Part shown: piece by piece, positions 12,712 to 24,500 of the stretch
Layout of the letters: each line of letters opens with the position of its first letter
How positions within the stretch are numbered: position 1 is the first letter of the stretch
DNA from: Antedon mediterranea
Lineage: Eukaryota > Echinodermata > Crinoidea > Comatulida > Antedonidae
Reading direction: 5' to 3'
Length of the DNA stretch: 64,000 nt
NCBI RefSeq assembly: GCF_964355755.1
Contig: NC_092671.1
Coordinates: 39,201,304-39,265,303 of the forward strand
Notes under the pieces: generated by a model
What the model saw: the letters and a program-made list of their open reading frames with translations, nothing else
What the model was told of the DNA's origin: nothing
Databases searched by the model: none
Program-made: the position numbers and the translations under genes

Positions 12712-14448
12712 CTATTTAGTTCTAAACGCTAAGTATAATTCACTGCACAGCAGGACTGAGTGGAAATGATACAATTCTGCAACTGGAAACAGAATACTTT
12801 CGATGATGTTCCAGTTAAGTTCACCAAAAAACCAGACGTTTGTTGGTGAGTCCACAAGAACAGCATGAAGAGCGATAAACGTATCTGTAGCCAAAATAAA
12901 CGCGTTACAAACAGCAAGATACAAGAAACAATCACAAAGACGGTAGGATACACCCGATGAACGCAATGACGGCACTCGGCGACGCGCGGAAACAAAGAAG
13001 CATGTCTGCATTATAATCTGAACATAGTTTACGATGGAGTACGAAAAACAGAGAGCAGAATCAGTTACTGTGGCGTTAAAAACAGTTTTGTTATCATTAT
13101 CAACAATCTTGATTTCCGGTGAGGTAGAATTAAATTTGTGCAATAATGTCGCAGATGTAATAGTCGTAAAAGTGGTGACAAGAAATGTAGCTGTGACGGT
13201 ACTGAAGAGAAGTTTCTCGCTTCCATCCAAGGCTTGTTTTCTGTCGTACCGAAAATGTGACAAATATCGGACCCCAAACATAACAGGAATGATTAACAGT
13301 ACCTGATACACCAGTCTAAACGTGTGATAAATGTAAATGACAGCAACCTCGGTACTCTGAAGCAGAAGCATAGCAGCAGATGTGATCAAAAGCAAGGAAA
13401 CGAAGACAGAAAATAGCATAGGAAATGAGCAATGTCTTTCTTGGTGATGATGATCAGTGCGGCCAGAGTCTAGTTCGTCATTATAATAATGTTCACCATT
13501 AGTCGTGGATTTACTTTCACTTGGAACGAGGCTGAACCAATGATGAAGAAATATTCCAATCGACAGAATGTAGAACTCAATAGCAAACGGGTAGCATATG
13601 TCTTGTATGACATACACACTTTCGTCAAACGACCGGTTGCTGTGATAGCATCCTTCATCGTAATCTCCTGATGTGTTCTTCTTCCAACCCTCACGATTTT
13701 GCCATGGTCGTGTAACAGCAAGTCGAACAGCACCAATATAGACCAAACCCTCTAGTAAAGCAATAAAATTAACACTTACGAATAGCAAGAAAGAATAACA
13801 GAACCACGGACTGCTTGTAAACTTAGTGTTTTTGAAATAAACGAAAAATACAATCTGACTGCAGAAAAAAATGTTATAAACGCCACGAAGGAGAAGGTAC
13901 AAGATGTCGTCAGTTACGTATGTTCTTGTGTTAAATTCGTAGAAAAAAAATGGAATGCATGTTCCAACTTCAACCATATCAATCGTAAACATGAATAGAG
14001 TAATACTGCCAAATATGTAAATGCCAATCAAAGAGAGACTCGACTTCTGGTTCTTCGTTTCAGATGACCCATTCATTTCTGAAGCATCTTCGCGTTGATT
14101 GTTGGAGCTGTTACTTTGTGGACAATCCGATATAGTGAAAGGCACGGTCTCAATCCATCTTCGTTTTGATTTCAGAAACTTTAACAAGACCATAATAACA
14201 AATATTATATAAATTATCGTGAAGATTAACCGAATAGAATAAGATAGATGATGATGTTTCGTCATGCTTGTAAAAATCACGACAGCTGCAAAAGAAGACA
14301 ACCAAATGAAAAAAAGAAGCGATGCATAAAATCCGTCTTCTTTATCATCTTTGCCTCTTCGTCCGGTTCGAAGTAATTGGACCAGAACTTGCCCGAAAGA
14401 AATACTTTTCGAATTTTTGGAGCTAACAATCAAAGGAGAATCAGACAT
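12712..14448 (-). CDS. Otopetrin-like proton channel, copy B
   Basis: Single-exon ORF of 578 residues, same length and topology as copy A. From about residue 205 to the end the two proteins are nearly identical, including the His-rich loop and the NWNIIES...YHFHS C-terminus. The N-terminal third differs more, especially the hydrophilic loop at about 95-138 and residues 165-185. The start ATG at 14448 gives MSDSPLIVSSKNSKSISFG, matching copy A from SISFG onward. Predicted role is proton conduction across a membrane; this is family knowledge. The absence of introns in both copies could reflect retroposition before the tandem duplication, or intron loss. Confidence 0.82.
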   Translation of the reverse strand: MSDSPLIVSSKNSKSISFGQVLVQLLRTGRRGKDDKEDGFYASLLFFIWLSSFAAVVIFTSMTKHHHLSYSIRLIFTIIYIIFVIMVLLKFLKSKRRWIETVPFTISDCPQSNSSNNQREDASEMNGSSETKNQKSSLSLIGIYIFGSITLFMFTIDMVEVGTCIPFFFYEFNTRTYVTDDILYLLLRGVYNIFFCSQIVFFVYFKNTKFTSSPWFCYSFLLFVSVNFIALLEGLVYIGAVRLAVTRPWQNREGWKKNTSGDYDEGCYHSNRSFDESVYVIQDICYPFAIEFYILSIGIFLHHWFSLVPSESKSTTNGEHYYNDELDSGRTDHHHQERHCSFPMLFSVFVSLLLITSAAMLLLQSTEVAVIYIYHTFRLVYQVLLIIPVMFGVRYLSHFRYDRKQALDGSEKLLFSTVTATFLVTTFTTITSATLLHKFNSTSPEIKIVDNDNKTVFNATVTDSALCFSYSIVNYVQIIMQTCFFVSARRRVPSLRSSGVSYRLCDCFLYLAVCNAFILATDTFIALHAVLVDSPTNVWFFGELNWNIIESILFPVAELYHFHSVLLCSELYLAFRTK

Positions 14449-15739
14449 AGTTATAGTTACAGGCAGAACAATCTTAAACTTACTCCTTTATTTGATTTAC
14501 TATATGCTATTGTGTGAGTCACGAAGAAAGTGGTATCATTAGTTAGATCGTCTTAAGTTATGTATTAATAATTTAATAATCGAAAGTAAATAAAAATAGA
14601 TTGTTTGTCTGCTTTCACAACTTAATAACTTATAATTTCGATTCGATAATTTATTTTAAAAAAAGTTGTTAACGTCCCTTAAAGGCTAGGTACGGGCAAA
14701 AAATTTCTATTGATCATACATTGCAATAATTGTCGATCTATAGTTTCCCCTATGTTTCATAATTTTTGGAATTTTATTTATGTTACACGTCACAAGCTTG
14801 TTGAAAATAAGCACTTTTTTTATCAGTGGGGGGATAGTTATTACACAGTAAAATCTTTATTCTTTTGTACACAAATTTTGTAAATAGAGAGGAATTTTAA
14901 AAAGCTATAAAAAATAAACGGTGTGGTAAAAAATGTTATCAGATGACTAAACTTGAATATTACATTTCTGATATCTTTATTCAACTTTAGATTTTAATTT
15001 TCATGCTATAGCAAAAATTATCCACCGTATATCCACCATCTTTTTTCACCTTCTAGGGAGTCACCAGACATGTTATTACATTAGGTTAACTACCTAACTA
15101 CTGAAAAAAAGTCTTCTTGGTTTTTATAGAAGAATTTTGCCAAATTTTGTATTTGACCATATTAAGGGAAATTCATATACAAATATTTTATTTATGTACA
15201 ATTAACCAAATATTATATTTAAATTCATGCCTGTACCTGAGCTTTAAATAAAGTGTTTATAAAAAAAGAAAAAAAAGTGTTGTTTAATCAGTGTTTTCAT
15301 AGTAGACGTGACCCAAAAAGATAACAAACTTATAATATATATGCTTTGGTCATACTATAGGCTTTTTATATGGAGAATTGAAATTATTAGATTATTTTGA
15401 AAGTTGAATATCGTCAACAACTTTAGGTTACTAATCAACCTTATATAATAACATCTTTTGCCAAGTTTGATAACCTGCTATCAACAACACTGTCCACTAG
15501 AGGCTGTGATTGGTCAATACTCGCAGTAGTAACCTGGTAGGCGCGGCGCGCTGAACATCCGGTGATTCGGACCGAAGAAGACGAATTAATATTTATTCGG
15601 CCTAACTGTGTAAATAACTTATCATTGCGAACCAAGAGAACACCTTTGAAAACCATACCCAGTTAAACATTACTTTTTCAGATATAGGCCTACATGCAGC
15701 AACATCGTAATAGAGGAGACTAAACAATAGGCCTATTAT

Positions 15740-16740
15740 TCAAATTGCTTTAGGATTTGAATTGAAATCTAGTTGACATCTAAAAACAACATTTTCCTGT
15801 TTCTTTGCCTCAAAATTAAGAAGATGATCCTGTTTTAAATCTTGCCACATTGTATAATGTAATTCATCTCCTTTCAATGTTTCGCCAAAGAATTGAGCAA
15901 TATAACCTCGTAACTGACCCTTTAGAATATCTGGTGTAACATATGTGAGTTTTTTATCAGTGCTGCTCCTAAAATATGATTGAGCAACGTCGATACAAAA
16001 CTTGATATATGATGATTCATTCGTGTGCTTTTCACTATCCACATCTTCATTGCCAACGATTACTTTGTTGTTGTAGATCTCATCTGAAAATCCTGGAGTT
16101 CCAGAAAGAGCAGTGAAATGAGGTTTTTGCGCATGTGCAGCATATGAATATCTATCTGTCAACACCTTTGGTATTGGGCACGGTCGTCTGCTTTCAACAT
16201 TAACACATATAATTTGTGTATTAGATGTACTAATACACTTTTGCTGTTTTTCCAATATCAGCTCACTACGGCAAACAATCGAAGATGTCCCAATATACGT
16301 AATGCTATACGTACCGTGTATAGGTTCTGATATCATATCGCTGGTGATATTATCGTCGACAAATCCTTGTTGATAACGCACAAAGTAGGATTCTTTCTTC
16401 CTTGACAAATAGAACTTTCTATTTGAATTTTTGAGAACTTCTTCGTGAAGTTTTGCATGTCTTGACGGACGGACATAACCTGCAATACGAAATTATAAAT
16501 ATAATTTGTATATTCGGAAAGTATTTAAAGTAGAACTACTTCCCTTAATCCATTTGATCATGAGATAGGATTCCAGAATTAGACACCGACAAAGAACAAC
16601 AACTAAACGTTCCTACCTGCTTCATTGAAGTCCTCCTTTCTCAGGTTTTTACCGCCAATATCAACTCTAGTGTTGTTTGTCGATGCCATTCTTGTTAACA
16701 TATCTAAGCCAACTCGTTTCAGCTGTACCCTTTGGAGCAT
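15740..16740 (-). CDS. Double-hotdog thioesterase-like protein TE3, catalytic Asn replaced
   Basis: Two exons, complement(join(15740..16479,16617..16740)), 287 residues. Exon 1 encodes MLQRVQLKRVGLDMLTRMAS...DFNEA; exon 2 opens with Gly at GYVRPSRHAKLHEE after TATTGCAG. The leader is basic, lacks acidic residues up to D13 and looks like a mitochondrial presequence. A second in-frame start (MASTNN) would give a leaderless form. The second hotdog reads EDVDSEKHTN: D189 and H193 are kept, but the usual Asn is E191. The downstream Glu is present (FFGETLKGDE, E241). The change may alter or abolish hydrolysis; this is inference. TE5 is its counterpart in the duplicated block. Confidence 0.77.
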
Positions 16741-16866
16741 TGCTGTTATTGTAAGAATTTTGGATGATGAAAGATGAAGTTCAGTGTTGGTTCAAAGAGT
16801 TTCGTCTATAAACTTGGAAGTATAGATCGTTTGTTTGTTTTGCTTTATTTTCAAACTATGTGTGTT

Positions 16867-17679
16867 GTTTGAAAACTACAATCAAATAAAATACAAAAAG
16901 ACACTTTCACTAGATTAGTTCGTATAAATGAGTAAATGTGATTCGCCTTCCAATATGGTCACCGTCCGGCAAGCAGTATTGTCTGGCAAGCAGTGGCGTC
17001 TGGCAAGCAGTGGCGTCTGGCCTACGTGTATAATCTGCTCATTATTGTCACCATTATGATAAATCTCAGTCCTCTAAACAGATATTACCTAAATAGGCTA
17101 AACAACAAATTATAGTACTGTACTATAAATCATAAACATCTTATCTTTAGTTTAAATAGTTTATTTTATTAACTATGTGCAGGTCTTCATTAAACTAGGC
17201 CATTTTTTTCACATGGCTGCAGTCGCGTGCGCAAATCTGGGTTAGTGTTTACCGACCAACCGACCGACATAGTGAGCTGTAGAGACTAAACAGAACTGAT
17301 ATTAAGGAGTCCTCTGTCAATTGAAATACATGAAACAGTGAGAAAACTAACAATATATAAAGCGTTCCAATGCTTAGCAAAACGTATATGATAAAATCAT
17401 TATTTAAAATAGCATCTCTGAATTTAAGTAAGTCAATGGAACTACAACTTCGGAGATTTGATTTATGAGGAAAACCAATAAGTGGGAGTATAAAATGTTT
17501 TGTAAATAAGAAGTGCAGTTTTGGAATGAATGGCCTCGTCCGCAAGAAGAAAAAGTCGTCAGTAAGTTTAGAGCAAAGCTTACTAATATGTGTATGATAG
17601 GTATAGCTTATTTTCGCTATAGGAACTCCAAATTGTGCATGCGTGGTGACTTGTTTGAAAACTACAATCAAATAAAATA
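16867..17679 (-). mobile_element. LINE reverse transcriptase remnant between 27-bp direct repeats
   Basis: Minus-strand translation at about 17400-17595 includes HISKLCSKLTDDFFFLRTRP, FTKHFILPLIGF and SCSSIDLLKFRDAIL. These match the C-terminal part of LINE reverse transcriptases (HINK.C.K....LR..RPF...YK..ILP). Near-identical 27-bp direct repeats (starting GTTTGAAAACTACAATC) sit at 16867-16893 and 17653-17679. They may be a target-site duplication or an older duplication. Part of the interval 17225-17285 is the GACC-type dispersed repeat. Confidence 0.55.
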
Positions 17680-18188
17680 TAAAATAAATTATTACTAAAT
17701 TAATTAAAAACCAGAAAATTGTCTATTCTCAAGAACATCCTCTACAATCACAATCTATCCAAAATATTAGTAAGTTCACTCAGACTGAGAGAAACAAACT
17801 CACAAAAATACATCGTGTACTGACCTATGAATACCAGACCAAATTACTAGATTGAAAAATCTAGTAAGAAGTTATAACATCACGTCTCTTAATCTTCTTC
17901 GCATAATCAGTAAAGTTATGACAAAGTGATTCGTCTTTTTATTATTATCACAAATATGGTCGCCGTATTTTACTTATTGGTATTTATTCAAATTCAACAT
18001 ATTAAACTAAAAAATAGCAGCAAAAATGCCGAATTGAGATCTAATTTACATGAGGTAAAAACATCAAAAGGTAAAAAATAAATAAACAAAAGACATATAT
18101 ATCTGGTCTGATGAGGTTTACTATAGGAGGATATAATAGTTCACATACAACACAATTATAGAAATATAATTCAAATTGTTTCAGGATT

Positions 18189-19774
18189 TTAATTGAAATC
18201 TAGTTGACCTCTAAAAACAACATTGTTCTGTTTCTTTGCCTCGAAATTAAGAAGATGATCTTGTTTTAAATCTTGCCACATTGTATAATGTAATTCATCT
18301 CCTCTCTGTGTTTCGCCAAAATATTGAGCAATATAACCTCGTAACTGACCATTTAAAATATATGGTGTAACATATGTGAGTATTTTATCAGTGTTAGGCC
18401 TACTCCTAAAATATGATTGGGCAACGTCGATGCAAAACTTGAAATATGACGCTTGATTCATGTGTTTGTTCACGTCCACATCGTCATCGCCAACGATTAC
18501 CTTTTTGCTGTAGATCTCATCTGAAGATTTTAGAGTTTCAGATAGATCCGGGAAATTAGGCTTTTGTGCATGCGCAGCATATGAATGCGCATCTGTGAAC
18601 AATTTTGGTACTGGGCACGGTCGTCTGCTCTCAAGATTAACACATATAACTTGCACAATACATGTACTAATACACTTTTGCTGTTTTTCCAATATCAGCT
18701 TACTATGGCAAACAATCGAAGATGTCCCAATATACGTAATGCTATACGTACCGTATATAGGTTCTGATATCATATCACTGGTGATATTCTCGTCGACGAA
18801 TCCTTGCTGGTGACGCACAAAGTAAGATTCTTTCTTCGTAGACGAATAGTAGTCCTCTGGCAATGCTGATTGCGAACCGCAAATACGAACCTTTTCGTGA
18901 AGTAGTGCATGCCTTGACGGACGGATAAAACCTACAGATAAATAACTTAATAATGAACGACTTAATTCTGAAAGTGTTCATTAGGTAAAAGTATAATTTA
19001 AAGGTTGACTTAAAGCTCTTTCTACACTACCAAACTAGTTTAACAAAAAAAGTGTGATGTGCCCAAATATGGGGGTGATATGCCCAAATATGGTGGAGAT
19101 ATGACATTATCATGTATATATGGGCAGATCACATTTGTTTGTCAAATACAGTTTAATAGTGTAGGCAGAGCTCAACAAACCATATGAAAAAAATAATTTT
19201 GGCTATCATTCTAAATAATAATAATATATGAATAACTACGGTACCGATCGCAAAGTCATGGGTTCAAATCCTCCCATTGTTTTTTCTTGTTAGAACAACT
19301 CCATCCAAAATAATTGTAATAAAACTTTGTTTATAGCATAATGAGCATGATGTTTGTCTTTGACCCCATACGCAAACCAGCAGTAGACAATAATACAGCC
19401 ATTGCTTTTGAATTGAGCAATTTATGAATACACTCTATTGCTATTTAATACAATGAAAAATACATATGAACAATATCATAATGCGGGTAGGGTATTCTTT
19501 ATTATTAAAATATGCCTTCTCTTTTAAACGATATTTTAAATCACAACTCAGAAGACACTGAATTTAATGAATATAAATGAAGCAACTTAAAAAAGGGGCG
19601 GGGAAAAGAAAACAACGAAACGTTCCTACCTGCTTCATTGAAGTCCTCCTTTCCCAGTTTTTTACCGCCAATATCAACTTTAGTGCTGTTTGTCGATGCC
19701 ATTCTTGTTAACATATCTATTAAGCCAACTCGCTTCAGCTGTACCCTTTGAAGCATTGCTGTTATTTTAAACAT
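18189..19774 (-). CDS. Double-hotdog thioesterase-like protein TE4
   Basis: Two exons, complement(join(18189..18931,19630..19774)), 295 residues. Exon 1 starts MFKITAMLQRVQLKRVGLID, a basic leader likely to be mitochondrial; inner ATGs (MLQRV, MLTR, MASTNS) are possible alternative starts. Exon 2 opens with Gly at GFIRPSRHALLHEK after TCTGTAG. The active-site motif DDVDVNKHMN (D201, N203, H205) and YFGETQRGDE are intact. The C-terminus stops at LDFN through a TAA where TE3, TE5 and TE6 read SNPKAI or SIPKTI, so a few residues are lost. It pairs with TE6 in the duplicated block. Confidence 0.77.
19012..19173. mobile_element. Palindromic MITE copy (CTCTGTCTACACTATCAAAC family)
   Basis: Ends are AAGCTCTTTCTACACTACC and AATAGTGTAGGCAGAGCT, inverted relative to each other. 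The inside contains TGTGATGTGCCCAAATATGG and its rough complement ATATATGGGCAGATCACA, so the whole element can fold. It lies in the TE4 intron. Confidence 0.75.
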
Positions 19775-20568
19775 TTTGTTTTGAGCATGCGTAGTAGTGG
19801 CTGTTTTGGTTCACAATGGTCAAGTGTACTACCTATTGAAAATGAATACAATAATTATGTGTAATCATAGATAATGGTTTATGCATAGTTTTTATCGATC
19901 AATCATTTTCCAAGATGTTGTTAATATATAGCATACCCTGTAACAGTAGGCCCCTAATATTAAATATAATATATAGAACGTGGCGTTTCACCAGTTTTTC
20001 AACCGACCGCCTAAAGAATTACTATATTCTCGCTTTTGGCCATATCCAATTAGTTCCCGATTTCGTCCTCCCGCCTATCGAAACGTGGCAGGCTATATGG
20101 CGCTTGACCTTTGACCCGATTTCTTCCTCCCGCCTATCGAGTAATTAATTCCAAAAATATATTAATATGTTCTCTTTATTCATACAATTTTTGTGTATAA
20201 AGGAAGGTGAAAATCTCTGGCATAAAATTCGAAAAGTGCAGGATGATTTAAAGATTTTCTTCTTGTACATTATGATATATAGATTGGTTAATTGGTTGGT
20301 GTTTTAGCTTTGACAATACACGAGGTGATTGAATATACGTACATGACAGCGTACATACTTTTTTTTATTAAATTTATTGCGGAACAAAACAACAAAACAT
20401 ATATTATAGTTACACCTGTGCACCAAACAACTTCTGTAAAAAATAGTTAAGTAAATGTATTATAACAACAATTATGTGAGTAACGCTACTGATTCGTTGA
20501 GATACGAAATATTATATACCGTGCATAGATATGATCCCAAGCTTTAGTTTAGGACTACAGTGAATATA

Positions 20569-20915
20569 TCATAGGTTAGAGGTTAGATAATGTAGTTTGA
20601 ACCGACATCTGAAAACATGAACCCCATCTTTCTTTGCTTCAAAGTGGAAAAGATGTTTATTTAGAAAATCTTGCAACATTGTATAACTGATCTCATCACC
20701 TTCGAGAGTTTCACCAATATACTCGCACGTAAACTTTGTTTGTGTTGCCAAATGCCGCATCATTAACGCTACTTTTAGCAACTACAGAACTTAACATAAA
20801 CAGTTGCATTCATATGTCCAATCATATCAACATGTTCTTTACCAACAACCATTGTTTTCTCGTACATTTTCTGATCTTTAGATTTCATAATTTCTAACTA
20901 TTCGATCTTTGGTTT
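20569..20915 (-). pseudogene. Decayed thioesterase-like gene, 3' part of exon 2
   Basis: This is the copy-A counterpart of TE7. The last 50 or so codons (CEYIGETLEGDEISYTM...HYLTSNL) are nearly identical to TE7, and the 3' flank from about 20161 matches 32821 onward. Upstream a deletion in the VYVKFC region shifts the frame, and the active-site motif reads EHVDMIGHMN, with the Asn changed to Ile. Homology stops near 20915, inside the first hotdog half. The rest of exon 2 is missing. A relic of exon 1 lies 5 kb further upstream at 25997-26071. Confidence 0.85.
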
Positions 20916-21590
20916 GTAAAAATGAAATTTAATTAGATATTTTTTATAACAAAGTTTTACCAATATTTTGCCTATAATATAGTCATTTAACATTACAATA
21001 TCAAAAGAGAAACGCAATTTGGTACGGAATTACATAAATTTAAAAAGAAACACTCAACATTTGAGGTAAAATGTTACACTGGTCCAACCCAGGACAAAAC
21101 TGCAATTTTTTCCTGTCAAAGTTTTCTCAATAATATTTTCCACTCGGAATTTATATCAAAAATACCATAGTCTTTTGAGCCACGCTTCTTTTTTTACAAA
21201 TCCAAGATGGCATCCAAAAAAAAAATGTTCTTTCCCAACTTTTTAAAGTGGATATGTCATCTTCAGCAACAATGTATCTTTTAATTTAGAATGTAAGTTC
21301 AAATCCAAGATGTCCTTCAAAATCCAAGATGACCTTCCAAATCCAAGATGGCCACTAACATTATAAATGGCTGTTAAATTGACTTTTAACATTTAATTTT
21401 GCCTATTAAATAGCCTTTCTAAACAATTTAGATGGTTATGTCATCCTTAGGCATGTATCTTAAAATTAGCATGAGACTCAAAAATCCAAAATGGCTACCA
21501 AATTTCAAATGGCCACCATATTCATGAATTGTATGGGGTAAGAAGCAACTAACATTCTTAATAAAGGTATCTATTTCTAGTTTTATCGAA
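20916..21590. other. Non-coding DNA with AATCCAAGATGGCC-type short repeats
   Basis: Repeated variants of AATCCAAGATGGC occur near 21200, 21305, 21325, 21343 and 21484. The same word class recurs near 26520 and 26695. No exon is recognised. It marks the start of the material that replaced the middle of the decayed thioesterase gene. Confidence 0.5.
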
Positions 21591-24500
21591 AACCGAGACC
21601 ACCCTATAGAACATAAATATTGAGTAATGTTGGTGAGGTCTCTACTCTATAGAACAAACATATTGAGAATTTGTATTGAGTCAGTCTAGTATTTTCAAGA
21701 AACCAACCTAATATAAAACTAAATATTGATAAGTTTGAGTGAGGCCACGTAGTTGGAGGTCCCCATTTCAATTCAAGATTTATTTAAAAAACAGAGACCA
21801 CCATCTAGAACACAATATTGTGTAGGGATTTTACAATTCATTGCAAGCAGAGACGAGACCTCTTCCTCTAGAACACACTTAGAACAATGTTAATGGCGTC
21901 TTTGCTTTCAATACATCTTGATAACAGAGACTTATCCTACAGTACTGTTCTAGGCTGAAACCAGCCTGCTCCCCCTACTGTACTGTATAAATGACATAAT
22001 ATTGACAGTTTAGTGGGGTCAATGTTTTAAAGTAATATTGAAAACAAAAGGCTCCACCTAAAACACAATATTGAGAATTGTTAGTAGGAATCTCTGTTTT
22101 CATAACTTCACAGAAACAAACACCATCCTCTTGAACATAATATTGTAAACTTTTTGTGGGGGAGGGGTCTCTATTAAAAAAAAAAAAACGAAAACAGAGA
22201 CCCGGTACTGCATACAATATTGAGAAGAATTTTTAGTAGAGATCTCTGTTCACAGTAAAAGTTTTCAATGATTGTGTTAGGTTGGTCCCCATGTTTTCAA
22301 GGTCTCTCAAAACCCCTACTGTGTTTTACGACAAAACAACAAAAATCGTAAAACTTAATATTGTAGACTTTTAATGGCAGTCTCTGTTTTCGAAAACCAC
22401 ACAACAGAGACCCACTATGAATACAATATTGAAAATATTTTTAGTGGGGATCTTCGTTTTCAAGAAGTCCTGACAATAGCGACCCCCGCTATTAGACTGC
22501 ACAAAGATAGGTCATTAGGTCTGTTGTATTTTATATTGCTTGATCAGTTGTTGTTGTTGTTAGTTCCATGTTGATAACAAATGTAAATATTATGTGTGTA
22601 TTGTTTTGCTTTGTGTTTTTCTGCCAAGAAAACAATTATCATTATACTATGTATGAAATGACTTAATAAATCGAATCTGTATCTGAAGGTGTGTCTACAC
22701 TATCAAACTTTATGTGAGGAAAAAATGTGATGTACCTAAATATGGACATGATGATGTCACACCACTACCCTAATTAAATATATCACTACAATATTTGGGC
22801 ACATCACATTTTTTTGTCACATAAAGTTTGATAGTATAGGCAGAGCTTAACGCAATATTGAGAATGTCTAGTATTGCCTCACAGAAACAGAAACACCACC
22901 CTCATGAACATAATATTGTGAAATTTTTGTTGGGGAGGGGTCTCTATTTTCAAAATCCCGAAAACAGAGACCCGGTACAGAATACAATATTGAGAAGATT
23001 TTTGAGTAGAGATCTCTGTTCACGGTAAAAGTTTTCAATGATTGTGTTAGGTTGGTTTCCAAGGTCTCTCAAAACCCCTACTGTGTTTTACGACAAAACA
23101 ACAAAAAATCGTAAAACTTAATATTGTAGACTTTTAATGGCAGTCTCTGTTTTCGAAAACCACACAACAGAGACCCACTATGAATACAATATTGAAAATA
23201 TTTTTAGTGGGGATCTTCGTTTTCAAGAAGTCCTGACAATAGCGACCCCCGCTATTAGACTGCACAAAGATAGGTCATTAGGTCTGTTGTATTTTATATT
23301 GCTTGATCAGTTGTTGTTGTTGTTAGTTCCATGTTGATAACAAATGTAAATATTATGTGTGTATTGTTTTGCTTTGTGTTTTTCTGCCAAGAAAACAATT
23401 ATCATTATACTATGTATGAAATGACTTAATAAATCGAATCTGTATCTGAAGGTGTGTCTACACTATCAAACTTTATGTGAGGAAAAAATGTGATGTACCT
23501 AAATATGGACATGATGATGTCACACCACTACCCTAATTAAATATATCACTACAATATTTGGGCACATCACATTTTTTTGTCACATAAAGTTTGATAGTAT
23601 AGGCAGAGCTTAACGCAATATTGAGAATGTCTAGTATTGCCTCACAGAAACAGAAACACCACCCTCATGAACATAATATTGTGAAATTTTTGTTGGGGAG
23701 GGGTCTCTATTTTCAAAATCCCGAAAACAGAGACCCGGTACAGAATACAATATTGAGAAGATTTTTGAGTAGAGATCTCTGTTCACGGTAAAAGTTTTCA
23801 ATGATTGTGTTAGGTTGGTTTCCAAGGTCTCTCAAAACCCCTACTGTGTTTTACGACAAAACAACAAAAAATCGTAAAACTTAATATTGTAGACTTTTAA
23901 TGGCAGTCTCTGTTTTCGAAAACCACACAACAGAGACCCACTATGAATACAATATTGAAAATATTTTTAGTGGGGATCTTCAAGAAGCCTGACAATAGCG
24001 ACCCCCGCTATTAGACTGCACAAAGATAGGTCATTAGGTCTGTTGTATTTTATATTGCTTGATCAGTTGTTGTTGTTGTTGTTAGTTCCAAGTTGATAAC
24101 AAATGTAAATATTATGTGTGTATTGTTTTGCTTGTGTTTTTCTGCCAAGAAAACAATTATCATTATACTATGTATGAATGACTTAATAAATCGAATCTGT
24201 ATCTGAAGCTGTGTCTACACTATCAAACTTTATGTGAGGAAAAAATGTGATGTACCTATATATGGACATGATGATGTCACACCACTACCCTAATTAAATA
24301 TATCACTACCATATTTGGGCACATCACATTTTTTGTCACATAAAGTTTGATAATATAGACAGAGCTTAACCCAATATTGAGAATTTCTAGTATTGCCTCT
24401 GTAGTTTTAAAGATTTCTCGAAAATAGAGACCAGTTTTAGAGGGGGTCTTTGTTTTCGAGATTTCTTGAAAACAGAGACAATCTTACTAATATACCCATA

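Larger units (their letters stand above)
14838..20915. repeat. Segmental duplication copy A (TE3, TE4, decayed TE)
   Basis: Starting near ATTACACAGTAAAATC at about 14840, this block matches the block from about 28374. Order is the same in both: 3' flank, TE3 or TE5, TE4 or TE6, then the decayed copy or TE7. The 3' flanks (14840-15739 and 28376-29294) are almost identical apart from scattered substitutions and a short insertion (TATAGGTAATATAA) in copy B. Later LINE and other insertions break the colinearity between TE3 and TE4. Confidence 0.85.

Noticed and set aside
15441-15656. A 71-codon minus-strand ORF repeated almost unchanged at 28995-29210
   Set aside because: The surrounding noncoding DNA is equally conserved because of the recent segmental duplication, so conservation is not evidence of coding. 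No family is recognised.
22374-23337. Identical 66-codon ORFs at 22374-22574 and 23137-23337
   Set aside because: They are copies of the same satellite unit 763 bp apart and show no protein-like features.
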